DNA from: an uncultured Verrucomicrobiales bacterium
GTDB taxonomy: Bacteria > Verrucomicrobiota > Verrucomicrobiia > Verrucomicrobiales > Akkermansiaceae
DNA length: 64,000 bases
Assembly (NCBI GenBank): GCA_947039485.1
Contig: CAMQZC010000004.1
Location: 1 to 64,000 of the forward strand
Reading direction: 5' to 3'
Positions 55,139-63,956 of this stretch are shown piece by piece. Below the pieces are notes generated by a model. The model searched no databases. It was not told the DNA's origin and saw only the letters and a program-made list of their open reading frames with translations. Within the stretch, counting starts at the first letter, position 1; each line of letters opens with the position of its first letter. The position numbers and the translations under genes were made by a program.

Positions 55139-56092
55139 TTATTGGTTGATTGCTTTGCGGAAGTAGGCGATGGCGGAATCCAGTCCTTCATTGAGGGCGA
55201 TTTTGGGCTTCCAGTCGAGGTTTTCCTTCGCGAGGCTGATGTCGGGCTTGCGCAGGGTAGGGTCATCTTGGGGCAGGGGGCGGTAGACGAGCTTGCTGCC
55301 AGTACCGGGGATTTTCTCAAGTACCTTCTCGGCGAGTTGTAGGATAGTGAACTCCCCGGGGTTGCCCATGTTGACCGGTCCGCTAAAGTTAGAGGGAGAG
55401 CCCATCATGCGAATCATGCCCTCGATGAGGTCATCAATGAATTGGAAGGAACGCGTCTGCTCTCCATTACCATAGATGGTGATGTCCTCGCCGCGCAGGG
55501 CTTGGCAGATGAAGTTGGAGACAACGCGTCCATCATCGGGGCGCATGAGGGGGCCGTAGGTGTTAAAGATGCGGATGACCTTGATGTCCACGCCCTCGTG
55601 ACGTTGGTAGTCAAACATGAGGCTCTCCGCGCAGCGCTTGCCCTCGTCATAGCAAGAGCGGATGCCGATGGGGTTCACGTTGCCGCGGTAGCTCTCGCAC
55701 TGTGGATGTTCCTTGGGGTCGCCATAGACCTCAGAGGTGGAGCTCAGTAGGATGCGTGCGTCGTGTGCCTGTGCGAGCTCTAGCATATTGATGCTGCCCA
55801 AGACACAGGTCTTGGTGGTGAAGATGGAGCGGCGACCTTGGTAGAAGGGGGGGGAGGCTGGGCAGGCGAGGTTATAAATCTCATCAAACTTGCAGTCTGT
55901 GGGCATGTAGGGCTCAATGATATCGTGCTCGACAAAGCGGAAGTTAGGCTGATTGATGAGCTGCTCGATATTGCGGAGACTTCCTGTGTAGTTGTTGTCG
56001 AGGCAGGTGATATGGTACCCATCTGCGTGGAGTCGTTTGCAGAGATTGGCGCCGACAAAGCCTGTGCCGCCTGTGATGAGGATTTGTTTCAT
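55139..56092 (-). CDS. UDP-glucuronate decarboxylase (UDP-xylose synthase)
   Basis: 317 aa, SDR. TGGTGFVGANLCKRL, LDNNYTGSLRNIEQL, NLACPASPPFYQ, LSSTSEVYGDPKEHPQ, YDEGKRCAESLMFDY (Tyr-Lys) and RIFNTYGPLMRPDDGRVVSNF are the hallmarks of UXS. It converts UDP-glucuronate to UDP-xylose. No UDP-glucose dehydrogenase is in the window. It would feed the xylose branch of the same surface glycans as the rhamnose genes. Confidence 0.95.
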   Translation of the reverse strand: MKQILITGGTGFVGANLCKRLHADGYHITCLDNNYTGSLRNIEQLINQPNFRFVEHDIIEPYMPTDCKFDEIYNLACPASPPFYQGRRSIFTTKTCVLGSINMLELAQAHDARILLSSTSEVYGDPKEHPQCESYRGNVNPIGIRSCYDEGKRCAESLMFDYQRHEGVDIKVIRIFNTYGPLMRPDDGRVVSNFICQALRGEDITIYGNGEQTRSFQFIDDLIEGMIRMMGSPSNFSGPVNMGNPGEFTILQLAEKVLEKIPGTGSKLVYRPLPQDDPTLRKPDISLAKENLDWKPKIALNEGLDSAIAYFRKAINQ

Positions 56093-56158
56093 TGTAATAG
56101 AGCTGATATACTTATAGTCTACACAAGCGCGGGCTCCCTGACAAGTTAAATCTTGCGC

Positions 56159-56187
56159 TTGCTCCTAGGGCTACCCTGTGGTAGAAT
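56159..56187 (+). promoter_or_regulatory. promoter of mrp
   Basis: TTGCTC (56159-56164), 17-bp spacer, TAGAAT (56182-56187), about 30 nt before the ATG. Confidence 0.6.
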
Positions 56188-56220
56188 CTCGCCCAAGACA
56201 AGCCCTAGCCTGCCAATATT

Positions 56221-57291
56221 ATGCCTGAATACAACTTAAGCCCCGAACTCATCCGAGCCGCTCTTACGACGGTGAAATACCCCGGATTTAGCCGCGATAT
56301 CGTCTCCTTTGGACTCATTAAGAATATTGCCATCTCTGAGGCGGGTGGCGTTACTGTGGATCTCATCATTGAGAGCAAGAACTCCGATGTACCTCGCTAC
56401 ATTTACGAGGGCGTGATGGGTGTGGTCAAGGAGCTGCAGGGTGTCACGAGTATTGATGTGAACATCGATCACCACGCGCCTGAGGCCAAAAAGGGATCCA
56501 ACGATGATCCTGCTGCGTGGAAATCCAGCATTGCAGGTGTGAAGAATGTTATTGCCGTTGCCAGTGGCAAGGGTGGTGTGGGCAAGAGCACCGTCTCTGC
56601 AAACCTTGCCGTGGCGCTTTCTAAGCTTGGCTATCGCGTTGGCTTGCTTGACTTGGATATTTATGGCCCATCCATGTCACTGATGTTTCACACAAAGGAA
56701 CGTCCCGGTTGCAACGATAAAGAGGAGTTTATCCCTGTTGAGTCCCACGGTGTGAAGCTGCTCTCTATGGGTCTGCTCATCGAGGAAGATTCTCCTGTGG
56801 CTGTCCGCGGTCCTTTGGCAACACGCTACGTCCAGCAGTTCTTGCGCAATACGGATTGGGGCGGCTTAGACTTCCTTTTGCTCGACCTGCCTCCCGGTAC
56901 AGGTGATATTCAGCTGACGGTTGTGCAGACTGTGGATATCACAGGTGCTCTCATCGTCACGACTCCTCAGGAGGTGGCTCTCATTGATGCTCGCAAGGCT
57001 GTGGGTCTCTTCCAGCGCGTGGAGACTCCAATCCTCGGTATTGTTGAGAATATGAGCCACTTTGTCTGCCCCAGCGATGGGCAGGTCTACCACATCTTTG
57101 GTCAGGGCGGCGGCGAGCGAGAAGCTGAGGCTCTCGGCGTGCCTCTCCTTGGCAAGATTCCTCTCGATATCGACACGCGTAGCGGTGGCGACACGGGTAG
57201 CCCAGTCGCGCTCAAGGACACGGCAGATAGCATGGTCTCAGCGGCATTCCAAGCGCTGGCTCGTGAGCTCGCTGAGACGCTCAAGGCCTAA
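56221..57291 (+). CDS. mrp: Mrp/ApbC-type P-loop iron-sulfur carrier
   Basis: 356 aa. N-terminal MIP18/DUF59 domain (residues 5-80), then the deviant Walker A SGKGGVGKST at 115-124, GLLDLDIYGPSMS, LLLDLPPGTGDIQLTV and the ENMSHF block. Mrp proteins usually bind a bridging Fe-S cluster with CxxC after ENMS; here the sequence is FVCPSDGQ, with only one Cys. Some Mrp proteins lack the pair, so this may be a lineage variant with altered or lost cluster binding. Monocistronic, strong terminator. Confidence 0.94.
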   Translation: MPEYNLSPELIRAALTTVKYPGFSRDIVSFGLIKNIAISEAGGVTVDLIIESKNSDVPRYIYEGVMGVVKELQGVTSIDVNIDHHAPEAKKGSNDDPAAWKSSIAGVKNVIAVASGKGGVGKSTVSANLAVALSKLGYRVGLLDLDIYGPSMSLMFHTKERPGCNDKEEFIPVESHGVKLLSMGLLIEEDSPVAVRGPLATRYVQQFLRNTDWGGLDFLLLDLPPGTGDIQLTVVQTVDITGALIVTTPQEVALIDARKAVGLFQRVETPILGIVENMSHFVCPSDGQVYHIFGQGGGEREAEALGVPLLGKIPLDIDTRSGGDTGSPVALKDTADSMVSAAFQALARELAETLKA

Positions 57292-57310
57292 GGCTCGTCA
57301 ATTATATTTA

Positions 57311-57352
57311 CATCAAAAAGCCAGTGACCGCAAGGTCACTGGCTTTTTGATG
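57311..57352. terminator. bidirectional terminator
   Basis: Perfect 19-bp stem (57311-57329 with 57334-57352), 4-nt loop and internal T-runs on both strands, between converging mrp and the glycosyltransferase ending at 57359. Confidence 0.95.
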
Positions 57353-57358
57353 TCCTCA

Positions 57359-58300
57359 TCAATGGGTGCTCTGCTGCACGATGAAGGGCGGTCTCTGCTT
57401 GGTCTCTTTAAAGATGCGGCCTAGATAGAGCCCGATGACTCCCATGAAGACGAAGTTGAAGCTGCCAAAGAAGCAGGTGAGGAGAAAGATCGAAGTCCAT
57501 CCGGGTATAATGTTCCCGAGATACCATTGGGTAATGCTGTAGATGGTTGCGGCAATGCTTCCTAGCAGACCGATAAATCCTATCCAGAGGATTATGTGGA
57601 GGGGGGCTTCTGAGAAGTTGATGATGCCATCCCATGCAAACTTGATCATCTTGAAGAGTGGGTATTTACTCTCTCCTGCCATACGTGTCTTGCGTGCGTA
57701 GAAGACGCTGCATGAGGGGAATCCCAGCAGGGGGATAACACCACGCAAGAAGAGGTTGACCTCCTTAAACTGCTTGAGTGCCTCCACTGAGCGCTTGCTC
57801 ATGAGGCGGAAGTCAGCGTGATTGGGGATGGTTTGGCAGCCTAGCTTGCTGCGCATCCCGTAAAAGAGTGCTGCGGAGCTGCGTTTGAAGAATGTGTCGC
57901 ATCCACGGTCACTTCTCACGCCATAGACGATGTCGTAGCCATCAGCGTAGGCGCGTAGCATGTCGCGTATCTTGCTCTCATCATCTTGAAGGTCAGCGTC
58001 GATGCTCACGTAGACATCCGCCTCACTGTTAAAAAGACCTGCGAGCAGAGCCCTTTGATGCCCAAAATTACGTGAGAGGTTGATGCCTCGCACGTACTTG
58101 CTCTTGCGACTGTGCTGCTCAATGAGAGGCCATGTGCGATCTTGACTGCCATCGTTGACTAAGCAGATGTAGCTCTCGGGGGAAGCCTCATTGGCGATGA
58201 TTGCCTCATTGAGTAGACTGATGAGAATCTGTATTGTAGATGGGAGAACCTCTTCCTCGTAATAACAGGGGACAATAATAGATAAGATAGGAGTAGTCAT
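57359..58300 (-). CDS. GtrB/ArnC-type family 2 glycosyltransferase (polyprenyl-phosphate sugar synthase)
   Basis: 313 aa from ATG at 58300 (MTTPILSIIVPCYYEEEVLP). VNDGSQDRTW, NLSRNFGHQRALLAG, YVSIDADLQDDES (DADLQD metal site) and the FLRGVIPLLGF-x-RKTRMAGESKYP block are the dolichyl/undecaprenyl-phosphate glucosyl- or mannosyltransferase signature, followed by two C-terminal membrane helices (ILWIGFIGLLGSIAATIYSI, IFLLTCFFGSFNFVFMGVIGLYLG). It makes the lipid-linked donor that GT-C enzymes such as the one at 53487-55127 could use. Confidence 0.94.
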   Translation of the reverse strand: MTTPILSIIVPCYYEEEVLPSTIQILISLLNEAIIANEASPESYICLVNDGSQDRTWPLIEQHSRKSKYVRGINLSRNFGHQRALLAGLFNSEADVYVSIDADLQDDESKIRDMLRAYADGYDIVYGVRSDRGCDTFFKRSSAALFYGMRSKLGCQTIPNHADFRLMSKRSVEALKQFKEVNLFLRGVIPLLGFPSCSVFYARKTRMAGESKYPLFKMIKFAWDGIINFSEAPLHIILWIGFIGLLGSIAATIYSITQWYLGNIIPGWTSIFLLTCFFGSFNFVFMGVIGLYLGRIFKETKQRPPFIVQQSTH

Positions 58301-58672
58301 AGGCGTTAGGATGTATAGAAGTATAGCGCGGGGCTCTATAGAAGGCAAGCGAAGACTATATTCTTGGCGATGTCTATCTTTTGCCTCAAGTTCAACTTTG
58401 TGTTAGCATTGGTTCCCGATATGCTCAATCTCATGCTTCACGCCCTCACGGAGTAGGCTGCTGGGGAGCTGTCTGGCGAGTAGTAGGGGGCAATCATGGA
58501 TAAGATAGGGCTGCTCATGCTGATATGCGCATCTAGGTATTGGCGTATAGCGCGGCTCTCTATAGAAGACACGCTAAGACTGTATTCTTGCCGATGTCAA
58601 TCTCTTGCCTCAAGTCCAACTTTGTGTTAGCATGGGTCGCAGATATGCTCCATCTCATGCTTCAAGCCCTCT
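58266..58672. repeat. tandem duplication of a divergent-gene control region
   Basis: 58266-58452 and 58485-58672 are direct copies at roughly 80-85% identity by eye. Each holds the 5' end of the leftward glycosyltransferase, the shared spacer and the 5' end of the rightward transporter. Copy 1 keeps the live glycosyltransferase start and a dead transporter start (MLNLMLHALTE then TAG at 58454). Copy 2 keeps the live transporter start and a dead glycosyltransferase start (MSSPILSMIAPYY...). Confidence 0.92.
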
Positions 58673-59631
58673 TGGCATCCCTGCCTGTGCACTTTCTCTT
58701 TCTGCTGGGTTACTACTTGCGTCGCAAGGGAACTATTGATCAGTCAGATGCGCGCGTGATGACGCATCTTGCCATGGATGTTGGCTATCCCTGTCTCGTC
58801 TTTTATAATATTGTGAAGAATATTGGAGGGCAGGGCGATGGTCGACTCTCCTCCCCTGACTTTGTATTCTCGGCCATGGGCTGCGGTTTTTTAGAGATGG
58901 TTATAGGCGTGGGTGTGGCCTACGCTGTGGCAAAGCTGATCCACCTCAAGGTGGGCAGTGGCCTGCGAACCTTTGTTGTGAGTACGGGCTTACAAAATTA
59001 TGTCTTCTTTGCGATTCCCGTCTTGCAGATACTCAGCCTAGGAGCCGATGACCCCTCGCTCGGGGTGCTCTTTGTTCATAATGTGGGCTGCGAGCTCTTT
59101 GTCTGGACTCTGGCTATCTTCTTGCTGAGTGGTAGGCGTGAGGATTTGAAATTTCGCGCGATGATACGCGGTCCTTTGATTGCCGTGGTCGCCTCCTTGT
59201 CCGTTGTCTGGTTGGGCTGGGCGCCTCACATTGCGCATCCCACACTGATGCGCAGCTTGGAGTTAATCGGGGGTCTGGCAACTCCTCTGCCGCTCATTCT
59301 CTGCGGCTGCTCCATCTATGACATGACTCGTAACCAGAGCTGGGACTATCGCGTGATGAGTGCGGGGTTGATGACGCGCCTGCTCATCCTACCCGTGATG
59401 ATTCTACTGCTGGCATGGGCTCTGCCTATCGACCCTCTCATCAAGCGTATCATGGTCATCCAAGGCTCCATCCCCAGCGCGGTTGTTACTGTCATGCTGG
59501 CACGCCGCTTTGGGGGCATTCCTGAGCTGGGTACTCAGATTGTGATTTCGACCACAGTTTGCTGCATCATCACCTTCCCTCTTTGGTTGGTGCTGGGGCA
59601 TCTGCTGATTACACCCATGCTCTCCCTTTGA
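58645..59631 (+). CDS. AEC family (auxin-efflux-carrier-type) transporter
   Basis: 328 aa from ATG at 58645; the longer frame from 58540 lies in the duplicated spacer. Ten predicted helices in two five-helix halves; HFLFLLGYYLRRKG starts helix 1, LAMDVGYPCLVFYNIVKN and VSTGLQNYVFFAIPVLQ are typical AEC blocks, and PLPLILCGCSIYD opens the second half. Bacterial AEC proteins include malate/malonate carriers (MdcF-like) and putative efflux permeases; the substrate here is unknown. Confidence 0.88.
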   Translation: MLHLMLQALLASLPVHFLFLLGYYLRRKGTIDQSDARVMTHLAMDVGYPCLVFYNIVKNIGGQGDGRLSSPDFVFSAMGCGFLEMVIGVGVAYAVAKLIHLKVGSGLRTFVVSTGLQNYVFFAIPVLQILSLGADDPSLGVLFVHNVGCELFVWTLAIFLLSGRREDLKFRAMIRGPLIAVVASLSVVWLGWAPHIAHPTLMRSLELIGGLATPLPLILCGCSIYDMTRNQSWDYRVMSAGLMTRLLILPVMILLLAWALPIDPLIKRIMVIQGSIPSAVVTVMLARRFGGIPELGTQIVISTTVCCIITFPLWLVLGHLLITPMLSL

Positions 59632-59844
59632 GCGTGCGCGTTCGCAAATAGCGTCACTATTTTTGTGGGTTGTAGCGCTTCTTTCTTGATTGGTGGGGGA
59701 AAGAGGAGGTGTTTACAGTCAACCTTGCCCCTATATCCTCTTATGCTGAGATGGTCAGGTAATAAGGGCTAAGGTCTTGCGCTGTGACCTTTTATGCTTG
59801 CTATCGGAGGTCTCATTTGCTAGGATGCCTAAGTTAATACGCTT
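59632..59844. other. intergenic region before the ABC transporter
   Basis: No gene or convincing promoter seen. Confidence 0.4.
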
Positions 59845-61596
59845 ATGCTGGATTTACGCAACATCTCTCTAGAAATCGACCAGCGCGATGAGCCCTCGCT
59901 CTTCCTGCTGCGTGATGTGAACTTCTGCATCCCTCTGGGGCATTTTATGGCAATCGTTGGACCCTCTGGCTGCGGGAAATCGACGCTACTCAAGGCCATT
60001 GCCGGTATTAAGGAGATTACCGAGGGTCGTATCAACTGGCTGGGTCGTGATTTGGAAGAAGATGATGACTTTGAGCCCGGCGAGATTGGCTATGTGCCTC
60101 AGTTTAGCATCGCTTACGAGGATCTCACCGTTGATGAGAATATTGAGAGTGCCGCGCGCCTGCGCCTTGATTTGTCTGAGGATGACCTCAATGAGCGCAT
60201 TGATGAGGTGCTGGAGGAGACAGGTCTCACCGCTATTGCCGAGCGACCTGTCAAGCTGCTCTCTGGCGGGCAGCGTCGTCGCCTCGCCTTGGCGATGGAG
60301 CTTGTGTCCTCCCCACGCATTCTCCTCTGTGATGAGGTCACGAGCGGACTAGACCCCAACTCGGAGCGCGAGATAGTCGAGCTGCTCCACAAGTTGAGCC
60401 TGCGTGATGGTCGTATCGTCATCTCTGTGACGCATAGCTTGGCTCAGATGGAGTGCTATGATAGCATCATGGTGCTCAAGACCGGCTCACTGGTCTACCA
60501 CGGCTCACCCAATGCGATGAATCACTACTTTGGCGTGGATCATTTTGAGCATGTCTACCCCGTCTTAGAAGCCCGCGATGGGCAGGACTGGGCGCAAAGC
60601 TGGATTAAGCATCGCAAGTCGTACTACATGCGCCTGGAAAAGGAGCATGTGAACAAATTTAATGAAAAAGGCCTCGATATCCCCCTCTCCAAAAGAAAGG
60701 AGGACGAGGATGGCGACGAGGAAGAATCGGAGGTCGCTCGCCTGCCAAGTCTGATCAGCCAGCTGCTAACGCTGCTGCGCCGTCGCTACACCCTCCTCTT
60801 TCGCGACCGAGGGCAGCTCGTACTACAAATCGCCATGATCATCATCTTCCCCCTGATGGTGGCACTCTTTTCTAGCAAGGGGCAGGATCAGCTGCTCATC
60901 TTGGCGGATAGTCAGGGCGGCAACATTGCGGCTGAGATTCAGGCACAGCAAGAGCAGGCAGAGCTGCGCGCGCTCGTCGGATCTGCGGTCTCTGGCATTA
61001 TTATGTTTCAAGTCATCTTGCTGGGGCTGATGGGCTCCAATAACTCATCGCGCGAGATAGCAGGTGAGCGCTTGATTATGGAGAAGGAGAAGTTTGCAGG
61101 CGCACGCAGCCTCGCCTACCTCGGCTCCAAGCTGCTCTATCTAGGTAGCCTCGTGCTGGTGCAGAGCCTCTGGATGTACGCCTTTGTCCAGTACTTCTGG
61201 CCGCTGCGTGGTGATACAATGAATCACCTGCTCTTTCTCATCCTCGCCAATGCTGCGATGACCAGCGTATGCTTGGGCATCTCAGCCAACTGCCGTAGTG
61301 CTGATCAGAGTTCACTGCTCTGCATCTACCTCGTGGGCTTCCAGCTGCCGCTCTCAGGCGCCGTGCTCGCGCTGCCTAGCTTTGTGGCCACATTCACCCA
61401 GCCCTTCATCTCCGCATACTGGGCATGGAGTGGTAGCATTGAGGGCGGTCTGGACGCAGACGTGCTCAAGGCTGTCAAGAGTATTGTACAGACCGACTTT
61501 AGCGGTCTGCAACTCTGTGTCGGCATCCTGCTCGTACATATTCTCGTGGGGATTCTCCTCGCCTACCACGGCCTGCGAAAGGCTCGCTGGGATTAA
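59845..61596 (+). CDS. ABCG-type ABC transporter (ATPase and permease fused)
   Basis: 583 aa. ATPase first: Walker A GPSGCGKST, Q-loop VPQFSIAYEDLTV, signature LSGGQRRRLALAMEL, Walker B ILLCDEVTSGLD and the H-loop SVTHS. After an acidic linker (KRKEDEDGDEEESE) come six helices of ABC2-type (QLVLQIAMIIIFPLMVALF ... LLVHILVGILLAYHGL). The ATPase-then-membrane order is of the ABCG/White half-transporter type, which exports lipids or other hydrophobic molecules as dimers. The next gene starts 27 bp downstream. Confidence 0.93.
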   Translation: MLDLRNISLEIDQRDEPSLFLLRDVNFCIPLGHFMAIVGPSGCGKSTLLKAIAGIKEITEGRINWLGRDLEEDDDFEPGEIGYVPQFSIAYEDLTVDENIESAARLRLDLSEDDLNERIDEVLEETGLTAIAERPVKLLSGGQRRRLALAMELVSSPRILLCDEVTSGLDPNSEREIVELLHKLSLRDGRIVISVTHSLAQMECYDSIMVLKTGSLVYHGSPNAMNHYFGVDHFEHVYPVLEARDGQDWAQSWIKHRKSYYMRLEKEHVNKFNEKGLDIPLSKRKEDEDGDEEESEVARLPSLISQLLTLLRRRYTLLFRDRGQLVLQIAMIIIFPLMVALFSSKGQDQLLILADSQGGNIAAEIQAQQEQAELRALVGSAVSGIIMFQVILLGLMGSNNSSREIAGERLIMEKEKFAGARSLAYLGSKLLYLGSLVLVQSLWMYAFVQYFWPLRGDTMNHLLFLILANAAMTSVCLGISANCRSADQSSLLCIYLVGFQLPLSGAVLALPSFVATFTQPFISAYWAWSGSIEGGLDADVLKAVKSIVQTDFSGLQLCVGILLVHILVGILLAYHGLRKARWD

Positions 61597-61622
61597 CCCT
61601 TTATATACCACATCTCTTTATC

Positions 61623-62075
61623 ATGGCACGTCGTCGTAGTAGCAAAAAATCATCATCGCGCAACAATCAATCACAGCTCGTTTTTAAAGGTCTGTTGATT
61701 CTTGCCATCGGGGGCATCCTTGTCTTTGTCTTTGGTCTAGGTAAGGGGAAGGCTGGCAAAGAACCCGATACCAACTTTAGCATCGCCCAGTATAGACAGG
61801 ATGGCTCGCGCTTTGCCTCAACAGGCAACAAGTACCTCCTCAAGGCCAAGGTCGAGCATATCGAGACTCATGGGGGAGATCGCCTCATCATCGTCTCGCT
61901 CCCCCGCAACCGCGATGAGCGACTGCCCCTGCTGATGCCTGCTGGCACAGTGAGCTCGGTTAATATCACGCGCGGTGACAGCTTCCTATTCGATGTGAGC
62001 TGCCGCACAGGTCGCAGCGAGGAGGGCACCCAAGTCAAGGGCATCCTCGTCGTTAATCACGTCGTCACGCAGTAA
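61623..62075 (+). CDS. small single-pass membrane protein, unknown
   Basis: 150 aa. Starts very basic (ARRRSSKKSSSRNNQ), then one membrane helix at about 22-41 (LVFKGLLILAIGGILVFVFGLG) and a soluble domain with alternating strands (NKYLLKAKVEHIETHGGDRLIIVSLP, GDSFLFDVSCRTG) that looks like an OB-type or other small beta fold. N-in orientation is expected from the Arg/Lys cluster. Follows the ABC transporter by 27 bp and precedes the next gene by 18 bp, so the three may be one operon. Not recognised. Confidence 0.7.
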   Translation: MARRRSSKKSSSRNNQSQLVFKGLLILAIGGILVFVFGLGKGKAGKEPDTNFSIAQYRQDGSRFASTGNKYLLKAKVEHIETHGGDRLIIVSLPRNRDERLPLLMPAGTVSSVNITRGDSFLFDVSCRTGRSEEGTQVKGILVVNHVVTQ

Positions 62076-62093
62076 CATAGATAGATTGATAAG

Positions 62094-63956
62094 ATGAATA
62101 CACTTCGCAACAGCCTTTTTTTCCTCTGCTTGAGCCTCGGACTTGCCCAAGCGCAGGTGCCATCCAGCTTTGATGCCTCCGGTAGCTCGCTTAAGGATAA
62201 CTCCGCCTCTTCCACCAGCGACAGCAGCACAGGCGAACCCGCCAATCCTCAGCTACTGGGGATGGAGATGCCCCTGCTTGACCCCGCCACAAACACAGCG
62301 AGCTACAATGGCGGCAAGTTTGATGTGGGAAATAATGCCCTCGTGCGAGCTCGCTTTGAGAAATACCTCCAGCAAGTCCCCGACACTAGCTCTGAGGCAA
62401 AACGCTATAATAACCGCATCAATGGTATCTTGCGCATCACGCGCGGCTCTAACTACAGCAACTCCATCGTAGGCAGCAAGACCCTCTCCAAGATTGGCCG
62501 AGGGCTCTATGACGTGAGTGAGTTCCCCGCCGATGGTGGACAAGCCAATGCGCTGGCAACAGCGATCCTCTCAGCTCTTGACGTGCAGAGAGGCGTTAGC
62601 TCCCGCAATCGAGAGAATGAAGCCCTCGACAATCAAATCGACGAGCTTGTCGGCGAGACTAATGAAAAACATAACTTGAATGCCGCCCGTCTCAGGTCGA
62701 AGCAACCTCTTCGTCACGTCTTCACCATCGGTGTCAACACCAAGGACATCGCCACCAAGACAGGCATCCAAGCAAAGAATGACGTCACTACCGCGGCAGC
62801 CCTCGCGATGGGCAAGCTCAACTATCAGAGCCTGCTCATGACGATGCTCGTGCAGCGACGCTTTGATCATGTTGTCATCGGCTCTCGCGTCTATCGCCAC
62901 GTTTTTAAGGACGGTGATGCTAAGATTAATATCAAGGAGGATAGTGAAGCGGGGCGCCTCGTTAGCGACGGATCAGGCATGCCAGCCACCATCAATACGC
63001 TTGACACACTCGCAAGCACCGCTCGTCGCGATGCCGACCAGAGCGTGCAGGCCGTCCATAACCTCCTCGCTCAAAATCGACTTGGAGATGCGACAGTACA
63101 CCTGATTAATGCCGTGGCAATCGGGGAATTCATGCACAGCGTTACCAGTTTTCCTGCGGAGAGCCGCCGCCGCATCGCTACCTACTGGACACTGCGCAAG
63201 CGCAGCCTCACCGCCCTCAATGCTCGAGACTACGGCACCCTTGAGGAGGTAGCAAAGAAGATGAAGGAACTTGATGCTAACTTTGACGACTCCCTCGTCA
63301 TGACCTACTGCGCAGGCAAGAAACGCCTCAGTGACCTGCACATCCGCAATGCGATGAAGGCCATGCAGGCTGGGAATGAGGAGGAGTTCAACAAGCAAAT
63401 CACCCTCGCTGGTAGCATCTGGCCTCGCAATCCTAACCTCGATAAAGGCGTGGATAAACTCAAGGAGCTCGATAACCGAGAGCCAGATAAGGCGGAGTTC
63501 CGCACCCTGCTTGCGCGCAAGGACTACCGGACCATCTATAATGAGCAGGATCGCTTCGAGATTGTAGCCATCGACCCCGAGCTCAAGAAAGACTACAAGG
63601 ACGTCCTCACCCTCGTGGCCACCCTAGATGCCATGCTCGAACAGCTCGAGGATGTCGCCAAGCAAGACAAGCGTATGGGTCCCTGTGTCGCCTACGAGAC
63701 ACTCCTTGAAAAGGGAGAAGACGAACCTCGCTTCACGGAAGACGTCCTCTACAAAGATGCCATTGCTCGCTATGAGAACCAAGCCTATGAGTTTGTCAAA
63801 TCCCTGCGCGAGGCAAAAGAGAGTGCCGTACGCGAGGAAAATGGCTCCGCCCTCTCCGCCTATCAGCGAGCCCTGTGCATCTACCCCAGCTCCAAGCTCG
63901 CCAAGAAGGGCAGCAATGAGCAGATGCAAATCATCATGCGAGCCAAGTTCGATTGA
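62094..63956 (+). CDS. exported protein of unknown function
   Basis: 620 aa. Signal peptide 1-21 (NTLRNSLFFLCLSLGLAQA), a Ser-rich linker with DASGSSLKDNSASSTSDSS, then a helical, charged chain. Segments such as RIATYWTLRKRSLTALNARDYGTLEEVAKKMKELD and AMKAMQAGNEEEFNKQITLAGSIWPRNPNL suggest TPR-like helix pairs in the second half; a middle block (FTIGVNTKDIATKTGIQAKNDV) does not match anything I know. Probably periplasmic. Third gene after the ABC transporter; a link to its function is inference. Confidence 0.75.
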   Translation: MNTLRNSLFFLCLSLGLAQAQVPSSFDASGSSLKDNSASSTSDSSTGEPANPQLLGMEMPLLDPATNTASYNGGKFDVGNNALVRARFEKYLQQVPDTSSEAKRYNNRINGILRITRGSNYSNSIVGSKTLSKIGRGLYDVSEFPADGGQANALATAILSALDVQRGVSSRNRENEALDNQIDELVGETNEKHNLNAARLRSKQPLRHVFTIGVNTKDIATKTGIQAKNDVTTAAALAMGKLNYQSLLMTMLVQRRFDHVVIGSRVYRHVFKDGDAKINIKEDSEAGRLVSDGSGMPATINTLDTLASTARRDADQSVQAVHNLLAQNRLGDATVHLINAVAIGEFMHSVTSFPAESRRRIATYWTLRKRSLTALNARDYGTLEEVAKKMKELDANFDDSLVMTYCAGKKRLSDLHIRNAMKAMQAGNEEEFNKQITLAGSIWPRNPNLDKGVDKLKELDNREPDKAEFRTLLARKDYRTIYNEQDRFEIVAIDPELKKDYKDVLTLVATLDAMLEQLEDVAKQDKRMGPCVAYETLLEKGEDEPRFTEDVLYKDAIARYENQAYEFVKSLREAKESAVREENGSALSAYQRALCIYPSSKLAKKGSNEQMQIIMRAKFD

